From positions 1 to 64,000 of the forward strand of contig NZ_BONF01000030.1 in NCBI RefSeq assembly GCF_016862575.1: a stretch of 64,000 nt of DNA, written 5' to 3'. Source of the DNA: Catellatospora bangladeshensis. Its GTDB lineage: Bacteria; Actinomycetota; Actinomycetes; Mycobacteriales; Micromonosporaceae. The notes below the pieces were generated by a model. It searched no databases. It had not been told where the DNA came from and was given only the letters and a program-made list of their open reading frames with translations. Shown piece after piece: positions 49,606 through 58,403 of the stretch. The number at the start of each line of letters is the position of its first letter. Positions within the stretch are counted from its first letter, which is position 1. The translations under genes were made by a program, and so were the position numbers.

Positions 49606-49621
49606 TTCAAGTGCACTTTAA
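49606..49621. promoter_or_regulatory. Candidate SoxR operator
   Basis: TTCAAGTGCACTTTAA is a palindrome apart from one mismatched pair and lies between soxR and the transketolase N-subunit gene. TTGAGT at 49601 could be a -35. The match to a SoxR box (CTCAAG half-sites) is partial. Confidence 0.45.
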
Positions 49622-49637
49622 CTTGCACCCTACTCTC

Positions 49638-50315
49638 ATGGCTGTCATCGAAGTGGAACCGCTGCTCACGCGGTTGACCGGGGACGAGAAGCACGCGCCG
49701 AGCGCGTACTCGACCCTGGACGTGCTCTGGGTCCTCTACGACCGGGTGCTGCGGGTGGACCCGGACCGCCCCGACGACCCCGACCGGGACCGTTTCCTGC
49801 TCTCCAAGGGCCACGGCCCGGCCGCGTACTACGCCGTGCTGGCCGCCAGGGGCTTCTTCCCGCCGGACTGGCTCGACGACCTGGCCGGGGCGGACAGCCC
49901 GCTCGGCCACCACCCGGACCGGCTGCGCGTGCCCGGCGTCGAGATCAGCTCGGGCTCCCTGGGGCACGGGCTCGGCCTCGGCGTGGGCACCGCGCTCGGG
50001 CTGCGGGCCCAGGGCCGCCTGGCACCGCGGGTGTACGTCCTGCTCGGCGACGCGGAGCTGGACGAGGGCAGCAACCACGAGGCCATCGCGTACGCCGGCG
50101 CGACCGGCCTGGACACCGTCACCGCGCTCGTGATCGACAACCAGTCGGCCTCGCACGGCTGGCCGGGCGGCATCGCGTCCCGGTTCACGGTGCACGGCTG
50201 GACCGCGGTCACCGTGGACGGCCGCGACCACGACGCCATCGCCGCCGGGCTGGCGCAGGCACGGGAGGGCGCGCCGCACGTCGTCGTGGCGCGCGTCGAG
50301 CAGAAGGGGATCTGA
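49638..50315 (+). CDS. Transketolase-like N-terminal subunit (ThDP-binding)
   Basis: The 225-residue protein corresponds to the N-terminal half of transketolase: FLLSKGHGPAAYYAVLAARGFF, SSGSLGHGLGLGVGTALG and the ThDP motif LGDAELDEGSNHEAIAYAG to NQSASHG. ATG at 49638 has no ribosome site before it, so the message may be leaderless; a frame from 49611 would run through the operator. It is followed two bases later by the C-terminal half. Split transketolases often act on other sugars than in the pentose phosphate pathway. Confidence 0.9.
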   Translation: MAVIEVEPLLTRLTGDEKHAPSAYSTLDVLWVLYDRVLRVDPDRPDDPDRDRFLLSKGHGPAAYYAVLAARGFFPPDWLDDLAGADSPLGHHPDRLRVPGVEISSGSLGHGLGLGVGTALGLRAQGRLAPRVYVLLGDAELDEGSNHEAIAYAGATGLDTVTALVIDNQSASHGWPGGIASRFTVHGWTAVTVDGRDHDAIAAGLAQAREGAPHVVVARVEQKGI

Positions 50316-50317
50316 TC

Positions 50318-51190
50318 ATGCGAGAGGCGTTCGTCGACACCATGTCCCGGCTGATCGAGGAGGACCCGCGCACCGCGCTGGTGCTGGCCGACATCTCGGC
50401 CGCCGCGTTCGAGCCGGTCGCCCTCAAGCACCCCGACCGGGTGCGCAACGTGGGCATCCGCGAGCAGCTCATGATCGGCGTGGCGGGCGGGCTGGCCCTC
50501 ACCGGGCTTCGGCCGGTCGCGCACTCCTACGCCACGTTCCTGATCGACCGGGCGTACGAGCAGATCAAGCTCGACCTGGCTCACCAGGGCGTCGGCGCGG
50601 TGCTGGTCAGCGTGGGGGCCTCCTACGACGGCTCGACCGCGGGCTACACGCACATGTCACCGATGGACGTGCAGCTCATCGACACGCTGCCCGGCTGGAC
50701 CGTGCACGTGCCCGGCCATTCGGGCGAGGTCGCGCCGCTGCTGGCGGCCGCGATGCCCCACGACGACCCCGTCTACCTGCGGCTGTCGACCCAGGTCAAC
50801 GACATCGCGTACGCCGACGCGCACCTGCTGCGGCCGGTGCGCCACGGCTCGCGGGCGCTGGTCGTGGCGGTCGGGCCGATGCTGGCGCCGGTGCTGGAGG
50901 CGACGCGGGGGCTGGACGTCACGGTGGCGTACACCCACACCCCCCGCCCCTTCGACACCACCGGCCTGCGCGCCCTGGCCGGCTCCGGCAACGTGGCCCT
51001 GGTCGAGCCGTACCTGGCCGGCACCTCGGCCCACGTGGTCAGCGAGGCCCTGTCCGACCGCGCCCATCGCCTGCTCAGCCTCGGCGTGGGCCGGGTCGAT
51101 CTCCACGCCTACGGCACACCGGCCGACCACGCCCGGCGCCACGGCCTCGACCCGACGGGCCTCCGCGCCGCCCTGACCACCTGGCTCTGA
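50318..51190 (+). CDS. Transketolase-like C-terminal subunit
   Basis: The 290-residue protein carries the pyrimidine-binding domain (NVGIREQLMIGVAGGLALTG with the conserved Glu; AHSYATFLIDRAYEQIKLD) and the C-terminal domain. It should pair with the product of 49638 to form one active centre. The gene begins two bases after the stop of its partner. The substrate may be a sugar phosphate or a specialised metabolite precursor; no cluster around it decides. Confidence 0.9.
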   Translation: MREAFVDTMSRLIEEDPRTALVLADISAAAFEPVALKHPDRVRNVGIREQLMIGVAGGLALTGLRPVAHSYATFLIDRAYEQIKLDLAHQGVGAVLVSVGASYDGSTAGYTHMSPMDVQLIDTLPGWTVHVPGHSGEVAPLLAAAMPHDDPVYLRLSTQVNDIAYADAHLLRPVRHGSRALVVAVGPMLAPVLEATRGLDVTVAYTHTPRPFDTTGLRALAGSGNVALVEPYLAGTSAHVVSEALSDRAHRLLSLGVGRVDLHAYGTPADHARRHGLDPTGLRAALTTWL

Positions 51191-51337
51191 ACCGGCTGAT
51201 CCGCCGACGCCAACCCCGGCCCGGCTCCATCCCCGCCCGGTTCGGCGCCGGTCGGTTCCACCCGGCCTGGCTCCACCGCGGTCTGGCTCCACCGCGGTCT
51301 GGCTCCACCCGCGGCCGGGTTTCGCCGCCGTCCCTGC

Positions 51338-51405
51338 CAAGATCGGTGGTTCGTGTCCAAAACTGCGGTTGGGCCGCACTTTTGGACACGAAAGCCCGAT
51401 CTTGA
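51338..51405. repeat. Long imperfect hairpin with TCGTGTCCAAAA arms
   Basis: CAAGATCGG...TCGTGTCCAAAA pairs with TTTTGGACACGA...CCGATCTTG. It is the first of three CAAGATCG-type palindromes in the 370-base gap after the transketolase genes and may terminate both convergent units. Confidence 0.75.
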
Positions 51406-51450
51406 CCACCACCGGCGGGCCGCATCTCGCTCCCCGCGAGCGACCGCAAA

Positions 51451-51471
51451 GCAAGATCGCGACGATCTTGC
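51451..51471. repeat. GCAAGATCG palindrome
   Basis: GCAAGATCG-CGA-CGATCTTGC is a perfect palindrome with 9-base arms and a 3-base loop. A near-identical one lies at 51524. Between them is GCCC-GATAA-GGGC, a small further hairpin. Confidence 0.7.
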
Positions 51472-51523
51472 GCGAACTGTTAGGGATATGCCCGATAAGG
51501 GCGTGTCATCCCCACAGTCCATG

Positions 51524-51542
51524 CAAGATCGCCGCGATCTTG
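51524..51542. repeat. CAAGATCGC palindrome downstream of purM
   Basis: CAAGATCGC-C-GCGATCTTG is a perfect palindrome 19 bases past the purM stop and repeats the sequence at 51451. It may end purM transcription. Confidence 0.7.
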
Positions 51543-51560
51543 GTGGTGGGTGCGGGCGGG

Positions 51561-52703
51561 TCAGCCGCGGGTGTGGTGGCCGAGCATGTGGACCTGGCCG
51601 GTGCCTTCGACGATGTCGCCGACGTGCCAGCATTCGACGCCGCGGCCGGTCAGGAGGGCCATGGCGCGGTCGGCGTCGGCGGCGGAGACCACCGCGAACA
51701 TGCCGACGCCCATGTTGAAGGTCGACTCCAGGTCGGCGGTGTCGATGCGGCCCTTGCGCTGGATGAGGTCGAAGATGGGCTGGGGGGCCCAGGTGGAGCG
51801 GTTGACGATGGCGTCGACGTGCTTGGGAAGCACGCGGACCAGGTTGCCGGGGATGCCGCCGCCGGTGACGTGCACGAGTGCGTGCACCTCGCACTCGGCG
51901 ATCAGGGTCAGGCAGTCCTTGGCGTAGATCTTGGTCGGGGTGAGCAGCTCCTCGCCGAGGGTGCGCTGGTCGCCCAGGTCCTCGATGACCGAGTCGAGCT
52001 TGAGCCGGGCCTGGCCGAGCAGCACGTGGCGGACCAGCGAGTAGCCGTTGGAGTGCAGGCCGGAGGAGCGCATCGCGATGACCGCGTCGCCGACCTGGAC
52101 CCGCTCGGCGCCCAGGATCGCGTCCTCCTCGACGACGCCCACGCCGTTGGCGGAGAGGTCGTACTCGTCCGGGCGCATCAGGCCGGGGTGCTCGGCGGTC
52201 TCGCCGCCCAGCAGCGCGCAGCCGGCGTACCGGCAGCCGTCGGCGATGCCCGCGCCGATCTCGGCGATGCGGTCCGGCACGACCTCGCCGCAGGCGATGT
52301 AGTCGAGCAGGAACAGCGGCTCCGCGCCGCACGCGACCAGGTCGTCGACGACCATCGCGACCAGGTCGATGCCGACCGTGTCGTGGATGTTCATCTGCTG
52401 CGCGATGGCCAGCTTGGTGCCCACGCCGTCGGTCGACGAGGCCAGCACCGGGCTCTTGTACTTCGACGTGTCGAGCTTGAACAGGCCGGAGAAGCCGCCG
52501 AGGCCGCCCAGCACCTCGGGGCGGTGCGTACGCGCGACCTTGTCCTTCAGCATCTCCACGGCCCGGTCGCCGGCGTGGATGGACACGCCCGCGTCGGCGT
52601 AGGTGACGGTGCGCCGCCGGTTGGTGCTGCCCTCCGCCGTCCACAGCTGACGGTTGCCGTTCTCCGGCTGCCCGGAGACGGGGCGCTCGGTCACGTGCGT
52701 CAC
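51561..52703 (-). CDS. purM: AIR synthetase
   Basis: PurM closes the imidazole ring (FGAM to AIR). The 380-residue protein has YADAGVSIHAGD, SSTDGVGTKLAIA, LGGETAEHPGLM and HVTGGGIPGNLVRVLP. The first 40 residues before the core are a basic extension. GTG at 52701-52703 has AGGAGA upstream; the longer frame would lose it. It follows purF by 70 bases on the minus strand and is likely co-transcribed with it. Confidence 0.96.
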   Translation of the reverse strand: MTHVTERPVSGQPENGNRQLWTAEGSTNRRRTVTYADAGVSIHAGDRAVEMLKDKVARTHRPEVLGGLGGFSGLFKLDTSKYKSPVLASSTDGVGTKLAIAQQMNIHDTVGIDLVAMVVDDLVACGAEPLFLLDYIACGEVVPDRIAEIGAGIADGCRYAGCALLGGETAEHPGLMRPDEYDLSANGVGVVEEDAILGAERVQVGDAVIAMRSSGLHSNGYSLVRHVLLGQARLKLDSVIEDLGDQRTLGEELLTPTKIYAKDCLTLIAECEVHALVHVTGGGIPGNLVRVLPKHVDAIVNRSTWAPQPIFDLIQRKGRIDTADLESTFNMGVGMFAVVSAADADRAMALLTGRGVECWHVGDIVEGTGQVHMLGHHTRG

Positions 52704-52773
52704 GGTTCTTCTCCTCTTTGTGCGCGGCACCGGCTTTTCAGGGAAGGGTGTCGGTGCCGTGACGAGTGGTGCT

Positions 52774-54294
52774 TTAGGACCGGCTCAGTTCCGTCGTCGG
52801 CGCTGAGGGCTGGTCGCCGGTGCGCTCCTCGGGCCCGACGCGGCGGCCGACCCCTTCGAGCACGTGCTTGCCGATGAGGTTGGCGGCCGGCAGCTTGATC
52901 GGGTACTCCCCGTCGAAGCAGGCCCGGCACAGGCGGTTCTTCGGCTGCTCGGAGGCGGCGATGAGCCCCTCGAGCGACACGTAGCCGAGCGAGTCGGCAC
53001 CGATGGAGCGGCGGATGCCCTCCAGGTCCGTGCCGTTCGCCAGCAGTTCGGCGCCGGTGGCGAAGTCGATGCCGTAGAAACACGGCCACTTCACCGGCGG
53101 AGAGGAGATGCGTACGTGAACCTCCAGCGCGCCCGCCTCGCGCAGCATGCGCACGATGGCGCGCTGCGTGTTGCCGCGCACGATGGAGTCGTCGACCACG
53201 ACGAGGCGCTTGCCCCGCACGTTGTCGCGCAGCGGGTTCAGCTTGAGCCGGATGCCCAGCTGACGGATGGTCTGCGAGGGCTGGATGAAGGTCCGCCCGA
53301 CGTAGGCGTTCTTCACCAGGCCCATCCCGTACGGGATGCCGGAGGCCTCGGCGTAGCCGATCGCGGCCGGCGTGCCCGACTCGGGGCTCGGGATGACCAG
53401 GTCGGCCTCGACCGGGTGCTCCTTGGCCAGGCGACGGCCGATCTCCACCCGGGTCGAGTAGACGTTGCGGCCGGAGATGGTCGCGTCCGGCCGGGCCAGG
53501 TAGACGTACTCGAACAGGCAGCCCTTGGGGTCCGGCGCGGCGAAGCGCTGCGAGCGCAGCCCGTACTCGTCGATGGCGATCAGCTCGCCGGGCTCGACCT
53601 CGCGGACCACGGACGCGCCGACGATGTCCAGCGCGGCCTGCTCGCTCGCGACGACCCAGCCGCGCTCCAGGCGGCCGAGCATCAGCGGGCGCACGCCGTG
53701 CGGGTCGCGCGCCGCGTAGAGGGTGTTCTCGTCCATGAAGACGAAGCTGAAGGCGCCCTCGACGGTCGGCAGCACCTCCATCGCGGCGGCCTCGACGGAC
53801 AGGTCGGGCCGGCCCGCCAGCAGCATGGTGACCAGGCCGGTGTCGTTGGTCGAGCCCTGCCGGTCCATGCCCAGCTCGTCGGCGCGGCGGGCCAGGTCGG
53901 CGGTGTTCACCAGGTTGCCGTTGTGGGCCAGCGCGATGGTGGTGCCGGCGCTGGTCGACTGCAGCGTCGGCTGGGAGTTCTCCCAGGTCGAGTCGCCGGT
54001 GGTCGAGTAGCGCGCGTGCCCGATCGCGAGGTGCCCGCGCAGGCTGGCCAGGGTCGGCTCGTCGAAGACCTGGGCGACCAGGCCGATGTCCTTGTAGACC
54101 ACGACTCCGGAACCGTCGCTGACCGCGATCCCCGCCGCCTCCTGGCCGCGGTGCTGCAGTGCGTACAGGCCGAAGTAGGTGAGCTTCGCGACCTCTTCAC
54201 CAGGGGCCCAGACACCGAAGACGCCGCATGCGTCTTGCGGGCCTGGCCGGTGGGGGTCGAGTTCGTGGCTCAACCGGCCGTCGCCTCGGGGCAC
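52774..54294 (-). CDS. purF: Amidophosphoribosyltransferase
   Basis: PurF catalyses the first step of purine synthesis. The 506-residue protein has a 22-residue propeptide, after which Cys23 (DACGVFGVW) would become the N-terminal nucleophile. LVVVDDSIVRGNTQRAIV is the PRPP loop. Four Cys (in KGCLFEYVY, PCFYGID and RLCRACF) stand where the Bacillus-type enzyme holds its 4Fe-4S cluster. GTG at 54292-54294 has AAGGAG six bases upstream. Confidence 0.97.
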   Translation of the reverse strand: MPRGDGRLSHELDPHRPGPQDACGVFGVWAPGEEVAKLTYFGLYALQHRGQEAAGIAVSDGSGVVVYKDIGLVAQVFDEPTLASLRGHLAIGHARYSTTGDSTWENSQPTLQSTSAGTTIALAHNGNLVNTADLARRADELGMDRQGSTNDTGLVTMLLAGRPDLSVEAAAMEVLPTVEGAFSFVFMDENTLYAARDPHGVRPLMLGRLERGWVVASEQAALDIVGASVVREVEPGELIAIDEYGLRSQRFAAPDPKGCLFEYVYLARPDATISGRNVYSTRVEIGRRLAKEHPVEADLVIPSPESGTPAAIGYAEASGIPYGMGLVKNAYVGRTFIQPSQTIRQLGIRLKLNPLRDNVRGKRLVVVDDSIVRGNTQRAIVRMLREAGALEVHVRISSPPVKWPCFYGIDFATGAELLANGTDLEGIRRSIGADSLGYVSLEGLIAASEQPKNRLCRACFDGEYPIKLPAANLIGKHVLEGVGRRVGPEERTGDQPSAPTTELSRS

Positions 54295-54486
54295 CTGCTG
54301 CTCCTTGCGCTTGTCGCTTCAGTAGCTGGTTGATGCCCTGCTCGCCAAAGCCGGCATCGATGGTGTGTGTCGGCGTCGGGCGGCGATTGCCGCCGCAGCT
54401 CAGTGTACGTGACCGGCAGGGGTGGACACCCCGGTGCCCGGCCCGCGCGACACGTGACTGAATCCAGGGTTACCAGTCTGCCAGGC

Positions 54487-54843
54487 CTAGACGATCGGGA
54501 AAAGAGCCCCGATATCGGAGCGAATGCCACTGGCCCGAATCCGCCCATCGGCCACCGCCGCCGCCCAATCCACGCGTCCGGCGGCTAGCTGAAGAAACGT
54601 GACCGGATCGGTCTCGACCAGGTTCGGGGGCGTACCACGGGTGTGCCTTGGCCCTTCGACGCACTGAATCGCACCGTATGGGGGAACCCGCACCTCCACC
54701 GAACGGCCAGGAGCGGTCGTCGCAAGATGTGCCAAGAGTGCCCTAACCGCATCGCGAAGCGTCAAACGTTCCGGGACCCGGCCTGTGGCCAGGGAGTCGA
54801 GGGCTTCGGCCACCGCCGGGGATATATCAGGCGAGGGGGACAT
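54487..54843 (-). CDS. SCP_3-type sterol carrier family protein
   Basis: The 118-residue protein is the small sterol-carrier-like protein that accompanies purF in many actinobacteria (TLRDAVRALLAHLATTAPGRSVEVRVPPYGAIQCVEGPRHTRG in its middle; TDPVTFLQLAAGRVDWAAAV towards the end). ATG at 54841-54843 has no ribosome site and may be leaderless. It lies 192 bases upstream of purF on the same strand. Its function is unknown. Confidence 0.8.
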   Translation of the reverse strand: MSPSPDISPAVAEALDSLATGRVPERLTLRDAVRALLAHLATTAPGRSVEVRVPPYGAIQCVEGPRHTRGTPPNLVETDPVTFLQLAAGRVDWAAAVADGRIRASGIRSDIGALFPIV

Positions 54844-54998
54844 AAGCGGACGATACAAGATGACTTTTACTCATTATGTACGGGCCCTGGGTCGCGCAAT
54901 CCTTCCTTCGCAAGGCATAGTTGCGGGCGGTGTATTCCCGCAGCGCCCCCCACACCCCGCTCGCTGTGGGATATCGAGGAGCTTGGAAGGCGGTGGCC

Positions 54999-56999
54999 GT
55001 GACTACCCAGCGACGGTCCTGGTTGGCACGCGTCGGAGTGGTAGCGATGGTGTCGCTCGGCACACTCGTCGGCGTCTCCGCTCCCGCTTCGGCGGCCACC
55101 ACGGTCACGGCAGGCTCGGTCTCCGTCGAGGCCGGCGGCAGTGAGAAGTCGGTCACCGTCACGGTGACGGTCGGCAACGACGGCCCGGACCAGGATCTGA
55201 CGAACGTCGAGATCAAGATCGATAACCTGCCTGGCGGAGTGAGCTGCACCTCCGGTTGCAACACGCCTTTCACTGTGGTCAAGGGCTCAAGCGCCCCGCG
55301 CGTGGTCAAGATCAAGGCCAGCTCCAGTGCCGCTGCCGGTAGCTCGTCGGCGTCGGTGCGGGTCGGCGATCTGACTACCAACATGCAGATCACCGTGACC
55401 GAGAAGCAGGCCGAGACGACCGGCGAGATCGCCGGGCAGGTGGTGGACGTCTCCACGGGCAAGACCATCGGTGGGGCGATCGTGATGCTCTCGGACGGTG
55501 ACTCCAAGGAGTTCACCAAGACGGCCGACAGCGCGGGCCGCTTCAGCTTCAAGCCGACCGCCAGCAACCCGATCGCGCCCGGCATGATCGTGATCACCGC
55601 GCAGAAGGACCCGTACGAGCCCAGGAGCATCAACTTCAACCTCGGCAACGGCCAGAGCAAGAAGGACGTCCGCGTCTCCATGACGAACACGGCGGCCACG
55701 GCGTCGCCGACCGCCGAGGCGACGCCGAGCGACCTGGCCAGCGCGCTGCCCGAGGAATCGGGTCTCACCGAGGAGAGCCCCGGTGAGGCCGTGGACGTCT
55801 CCGGCGACCAGAAGGACGAAGAGGGCGGCCTGGACAGCATGACCTGGATCATGATCATCCTGGGCGGTCTGCTCGTGGCGCTGGGTATCGGCGCGATCGT
55901 GCTGCTGGTGATGAAGCGCGGCGGCGACGACGATGACGACGACGAGGATGACGAGGACGACGACGACGAGCCGGTGCGCGGCCGTCCGGGCGTGCGTCCC
56001 GGCCAGCCCGTGCGCGCCGGAGCGGGTGCGGGCGTCTACGGCGGCGCCGGTGGCGGCACCTACGGCCGTCCCGCCGACCCGACCATGGTGGCCCGGCCCG
56101 GCGCGGGTAACGACGCGACCGTGATGCACCGCCCCGGCGAGTACGGTGGCGTGCCGCAGCAGCGCGGCGCCCAGCAGCCCTACGGCTCCCCGGCCGCCAC
56201 CCAGCAGTACGGCGGCTACGGCTCGCCGGTGGCCCCGACCAGCGGTTACAGCGGCGGCCAGCCCAGCTACGACCAGGCCGGCTACGGCGCTCCGCAGGGC
56301 GGTTACGGCTCGCCCGCGGCGCCGACCAGCGGCTACGGCAACCCGGCACCGACCAGCGGCTACGGCAGCCCCGCCCCGACCAGCGGTTACGGCGGCAGCC
56401 CGGCCGGTGGCTACGGCTCGCCCGTGGCTCCGACCAGCGGCTACGGCGGCGGCCAGCCCGGCTACGGCGACCAGGGCGGCTACGGCCAGCAGCCCGGCGG
56501 GTACGGCCAGCAGGGCGGCGGCTACGGTGCCCAGCAGGGCGGCTACGGCCAGCAGCAGGGCGGCTACCAGGGCCAGTACGACGAGCCCACGCACTACGCG
56601 GGCCCGACCTCGGGCGGCAGCTACGGCGCGAACCAGGGCGGCTACGGCCAGGACCAGCAGGGCGGTTACGGCCAGCAGCAGGGCGGGTACGGGCAGGACT
56701 CGTACGGCGCCCAGCAGGGCGGCTACGGCCAGCAGCAGGATCCGTACGGCAGCCAGCAGGGCGGTTACGGCCAGCAGCAGAACGGCTACGGCCAGGACTC
56801 GTACGGCACTCAGCAGGGCGGCTACGGCCAGCAGCAGGATCCGTACGGCAGCCAGCAGGGCGGGTACGGCCAGCAGCAGAACGGCTACGGCCAGGACCCG
56901 TACGGCAGCCAGCAGGACGGCTACGGCCAGCAGAACGGCTACGGCGACGACCGGCGCGGCAACCGCGGCGACCGCCGGCTCGACTGGCTGGACGACTGA
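54999..56999 (+). CDS. Membrane protein with FUS-like Gly/Tyr/Gln-rich cytoplasmic tail
   Basis: The 666-residue protein has a signal peptide ([21 protein letters not shown]), a CARDB/Ig-like extracytoplasmic domain, a carboxypeptidase-regulatory-like domain ([20 protein letters not shown]), one helix at about residues 283-305 ([20 protein letters not shown]), an all-acidic run of about 15 Asp/Glu, and a cytoplasmic tail of about 330 residues built of GYGSPxAPTSGYG and QQGGYGQQQ(D/N) repeats. GTG at 54999 has GGAAGG eight bases upstream. The tail resembles the low-complexity domain of human FUS; phase separation is inferred. It is not otherwise recognised. Confidence 0.8.
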   Translation: MTTQRRSWLARVGVVAMVSLGTLVGVSAPASAATTVTAGSVSVEAGGSEKSVTVTVTVGNDGPDQDLTNVEIKIDNLPGGVSCTSGCNTPFTVVKGSSAPRVVKIKASSSAAAGSSSASVRVGDLTTNMQITVTEKQAETTGEIAGQVVDVSTGKTIGGAIVMLSDGDSKEFTKTADSAGRFSFKPTASNPIAPGMIVITAQKDPYEPRSINFNLGNGQSKKDVRVSMTNTAATASPTAEATPSDLASALPEESGLTEESPGEAVDVSGDQKDEEGGLDSMTWIMIILGGLLVALGIGAIVLLVMKRGGDDDDDDEDDEDDDDEPVRGRPGVRPGQPVRAGAGAGVYGGAGGGTYGRPADPTMVARPGAGNDATVMHRPGEYGGVPQQRGAQQPYGSPAATQQYGGYGSPVAPTSGYSGGQPSYDQAGYGAPQGGYGSPAAPTSGYGNPAPTSGYGSPAPTSGYGGSPAGGYGSPVAPTSGYGGGQPGYGDQGGYGQQPGGYGQQGGGYGAQQGGYGQQQGGYQGQYDEPTHYAGPTSGGSYGANQGGYGQDQQGGYGQQQGGYGQDSYGAQQGGYGQQQDPYGSQQGGYGQQQNGYGQDSYGTQQGGYGQQQDPYGSQQGGYGQQQNGYGQDPYGSQQDGYGQQNGYGDDRRGNRGDRRLDWLDD

Positions 57000-57016
57000 C
57001 CCGCCCCACTTGCCAC

Positions 57017-57064
57017 ATCAAAGCTCCCGGCACGCTGTTCCGACAGCATGGCGGGAGCTTTGAT
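57017..57064. terminator. Hairpin terminator before the RiPP locus
   Basis: ATCAAAGCTCCCG at 57017-57029 pairs perfectly with CGGGAGCTTTGAT at 57052-57064, with an inner GCTGT-TCCG-ACAGC. It follows the FUS-like gene by 17 bases and lies before the radical SAM gene. Confidence 0.8.
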
Positions 57065-57119
57065 CATGGAAAAAGGGCGCGCGGTTTGCTGGAATGGGCG
57101 GGTGGCCGGTGTTGGCGGC

Positions 57120-58205
57120 ATGCGGGGGCTTGCCTCCGTGCCGGGGTACGTCGTGATGCAGCCGACGACGCTGTGCAATCTGGACTGCGTCTACTGCTAC
57201 CTGCCCCTGCGCGCGGCGGACCGGCGGATGCCGGTGGCGGTGGCCGAGGCGGTGGCGGCCGACGCGAACGTCTGGGCGGCCGCGGGCCGCTTCTCCGTGG
57301 TCTGGCACGGCGGTGAGCCGCTGGCGGCCGGCCGCGAGCACCTGACGGCGCTGATGGCCCCGTTCGCGGCGGGCGTGGAGCAGCACGTGCAGACCAACGC
57401 CACGCTGGTCGACGACGCGTGGTGCGAGTTCTTCGCCGCTCGCGGGGTGCGGGTGAGCGTGAGCGTGGACGGCCCCGAGGACCTCAACGGGCAGCGGGTG
57501 TCGCGCGCGGGGCGGCCGGCGTACGACCGGATCGAGCGGGGGATCGGGGCGCTGCGGCGGCACGGCCTGCCGTATGCGGCCCTGTGCGTGGTCAGCGACC
57601 CTCGGCCGGGCCTGGCGGCCCGGCTGTACGCGTACTTCCTGGAGCTGGGCTGCGACACGCTCGGCGTCAACATCGAGGAGCGCGAGGGGGTCAACGAGCG
57701 CGCCAACGGGCATGACGCGGCCGCCGTGCGGGCCTTCTGGGCCGAACTGGCCGCGGCATGGCGCGCCGACCCGCGCATCCACCTGCGCGAGCTCGAGTGG
57801 AGCCTGCGCTACCTGGGCGCGGTGCTGGACGGCACCGACGGCGGGCTGCTGCCGCGCACGCTGGACCCCATTCCGACGATCGGGTATGACGGCGCGGTGG
57901 TGCTGCTCTCGCCGGAGCTGGCCGGGTTCCACGATCCGGTGTACGGCGACTTCGCCAGCGGTAACGTGCTCACCAGCCCGCTGTCGGCGCTGCTGGGCAG
58001 CGCTTCGACCGGCTGGGTGCCGGAGTTCCTCGACGGGATCGAGGCGTGCCGCGCGTCCTGCCCGTACTTCGGCTTCTGCGGTGGCGGGCACGCCGCCAAC
58101 CGCTACTTCGAGCACGGACGGTTCGACGGCACGGAGACCGAGCACTGCCGTAACAGCAAGATCAACCTACTGGAGGGAGTGCTCGACCATGTCCGACGAC
58201 ACTGA
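57120..58205 (+). CDS. amcB: Cyclophane-forming radical SAM/SPASM peptide maturase
   Basis: The 361-residue enzyme has CNLDCVYC at residues 19-26 (Cys19, 23, 26), which holds the radical SAM 4Fe-4S cluster, and a SPASM-type C-terminus with CRASCPYFGFCGGG and a later EHCR. It resembles maturases that join an aromatic residue to a neighbouring side chain. ATG at 57120 is preferred over upstream ATGs at 57048 and 57066, since that stretch lies in or next to a terminator and has weak codon bias, though 57120 lacks a good ribosome site. The precursor gene overlaps its end by 17 bases. The AmcB name is from recall of the family. Confidence 0.85.
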   Translation: MRGLASVPGYVVMQPTTLCNLDCVYCYLPLRAADRRMPVAVAEAVAADANVWAAAGRFSVVWHGGEPLAAGREHLTALMAPFAAGVEQHVQTNATLVDDAWCEFFAARGVRVSVSVDGPEDLNGQRVSRAGRPAYDRIERGIGALRRHGLPYAALCVVSDPRPGLAARLYAYFLELGCDTLGVNIEEREGVNERANGHDAAAVRAFWAELAAAWRADPRIHLRELEWSLRYLGAVLDGTDGGLLPRTLDPIPTIGYDGAVVLLSPELAGFHDPVYGDFASGNVLTSPLSALLGSASTGWVPEFLDGIEACRASCPYFGFCGGGHAANRYFEHGRFDGTETEHCRNSKINLLEGVLDHVRRH

Positions 58206-58383
58206 CCGCCTGGCCGACCGGATCCTGGACGCCCGCGCCGAACTCGCTCCCCTGCTGGAGGAGGCGCGGCTGGCACGGTTGGCCCGTTCTGAAGGGCCAG
58301 GCACGGACGGCGGCGCCGTCTGTGCCTGGAACCACTTCGAGAACATCCCGACCTTCTTCAACTGGAACAACCGGCCGCGCTGA
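58189..58383 (+). CDS. amcA: Multi-cyclophane RiPP precursor peptide
   Basis: The 64-residue peptide has a leader rich in Asp, Leu, Ala and Arg (residues 1-39) and a core of quite different composition at about 42-64, containing AWNHFENIP and TFFNWNNRPR. Four aromatic-X-polar triads can be read: WNH (47-49), FEN (50-52), FFN (56-58) and WNN (59-61), which are the sites on which three-residue cyclophanes form in related systems. ATG at 58189 follows GGAGGGAG. It overlaps the maturase gene. No protease or transporter gene is adjacent. The ring positions are inferred. Confidence 0.8.
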   Translation: MSDDTDRLADRILDARAELAPLLEEARLARLARSEGPGTDGGAVCAWNHFENIPTFFNWNNRPR

Positions 58384-58403
58384 GCGGCGGCGTCACAGGA
58401 AGA

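Noticed and set aside
57048-57119. An N-terminal extension of the radical SAM protein from ATG 57048 or 57066
   Set aside because: The first start lies inside the terminator hairpin and the stretch has weak third-position GC, unlike the sequence after 57120. The ATG at 57066 with GGGAG upstream is still possible.
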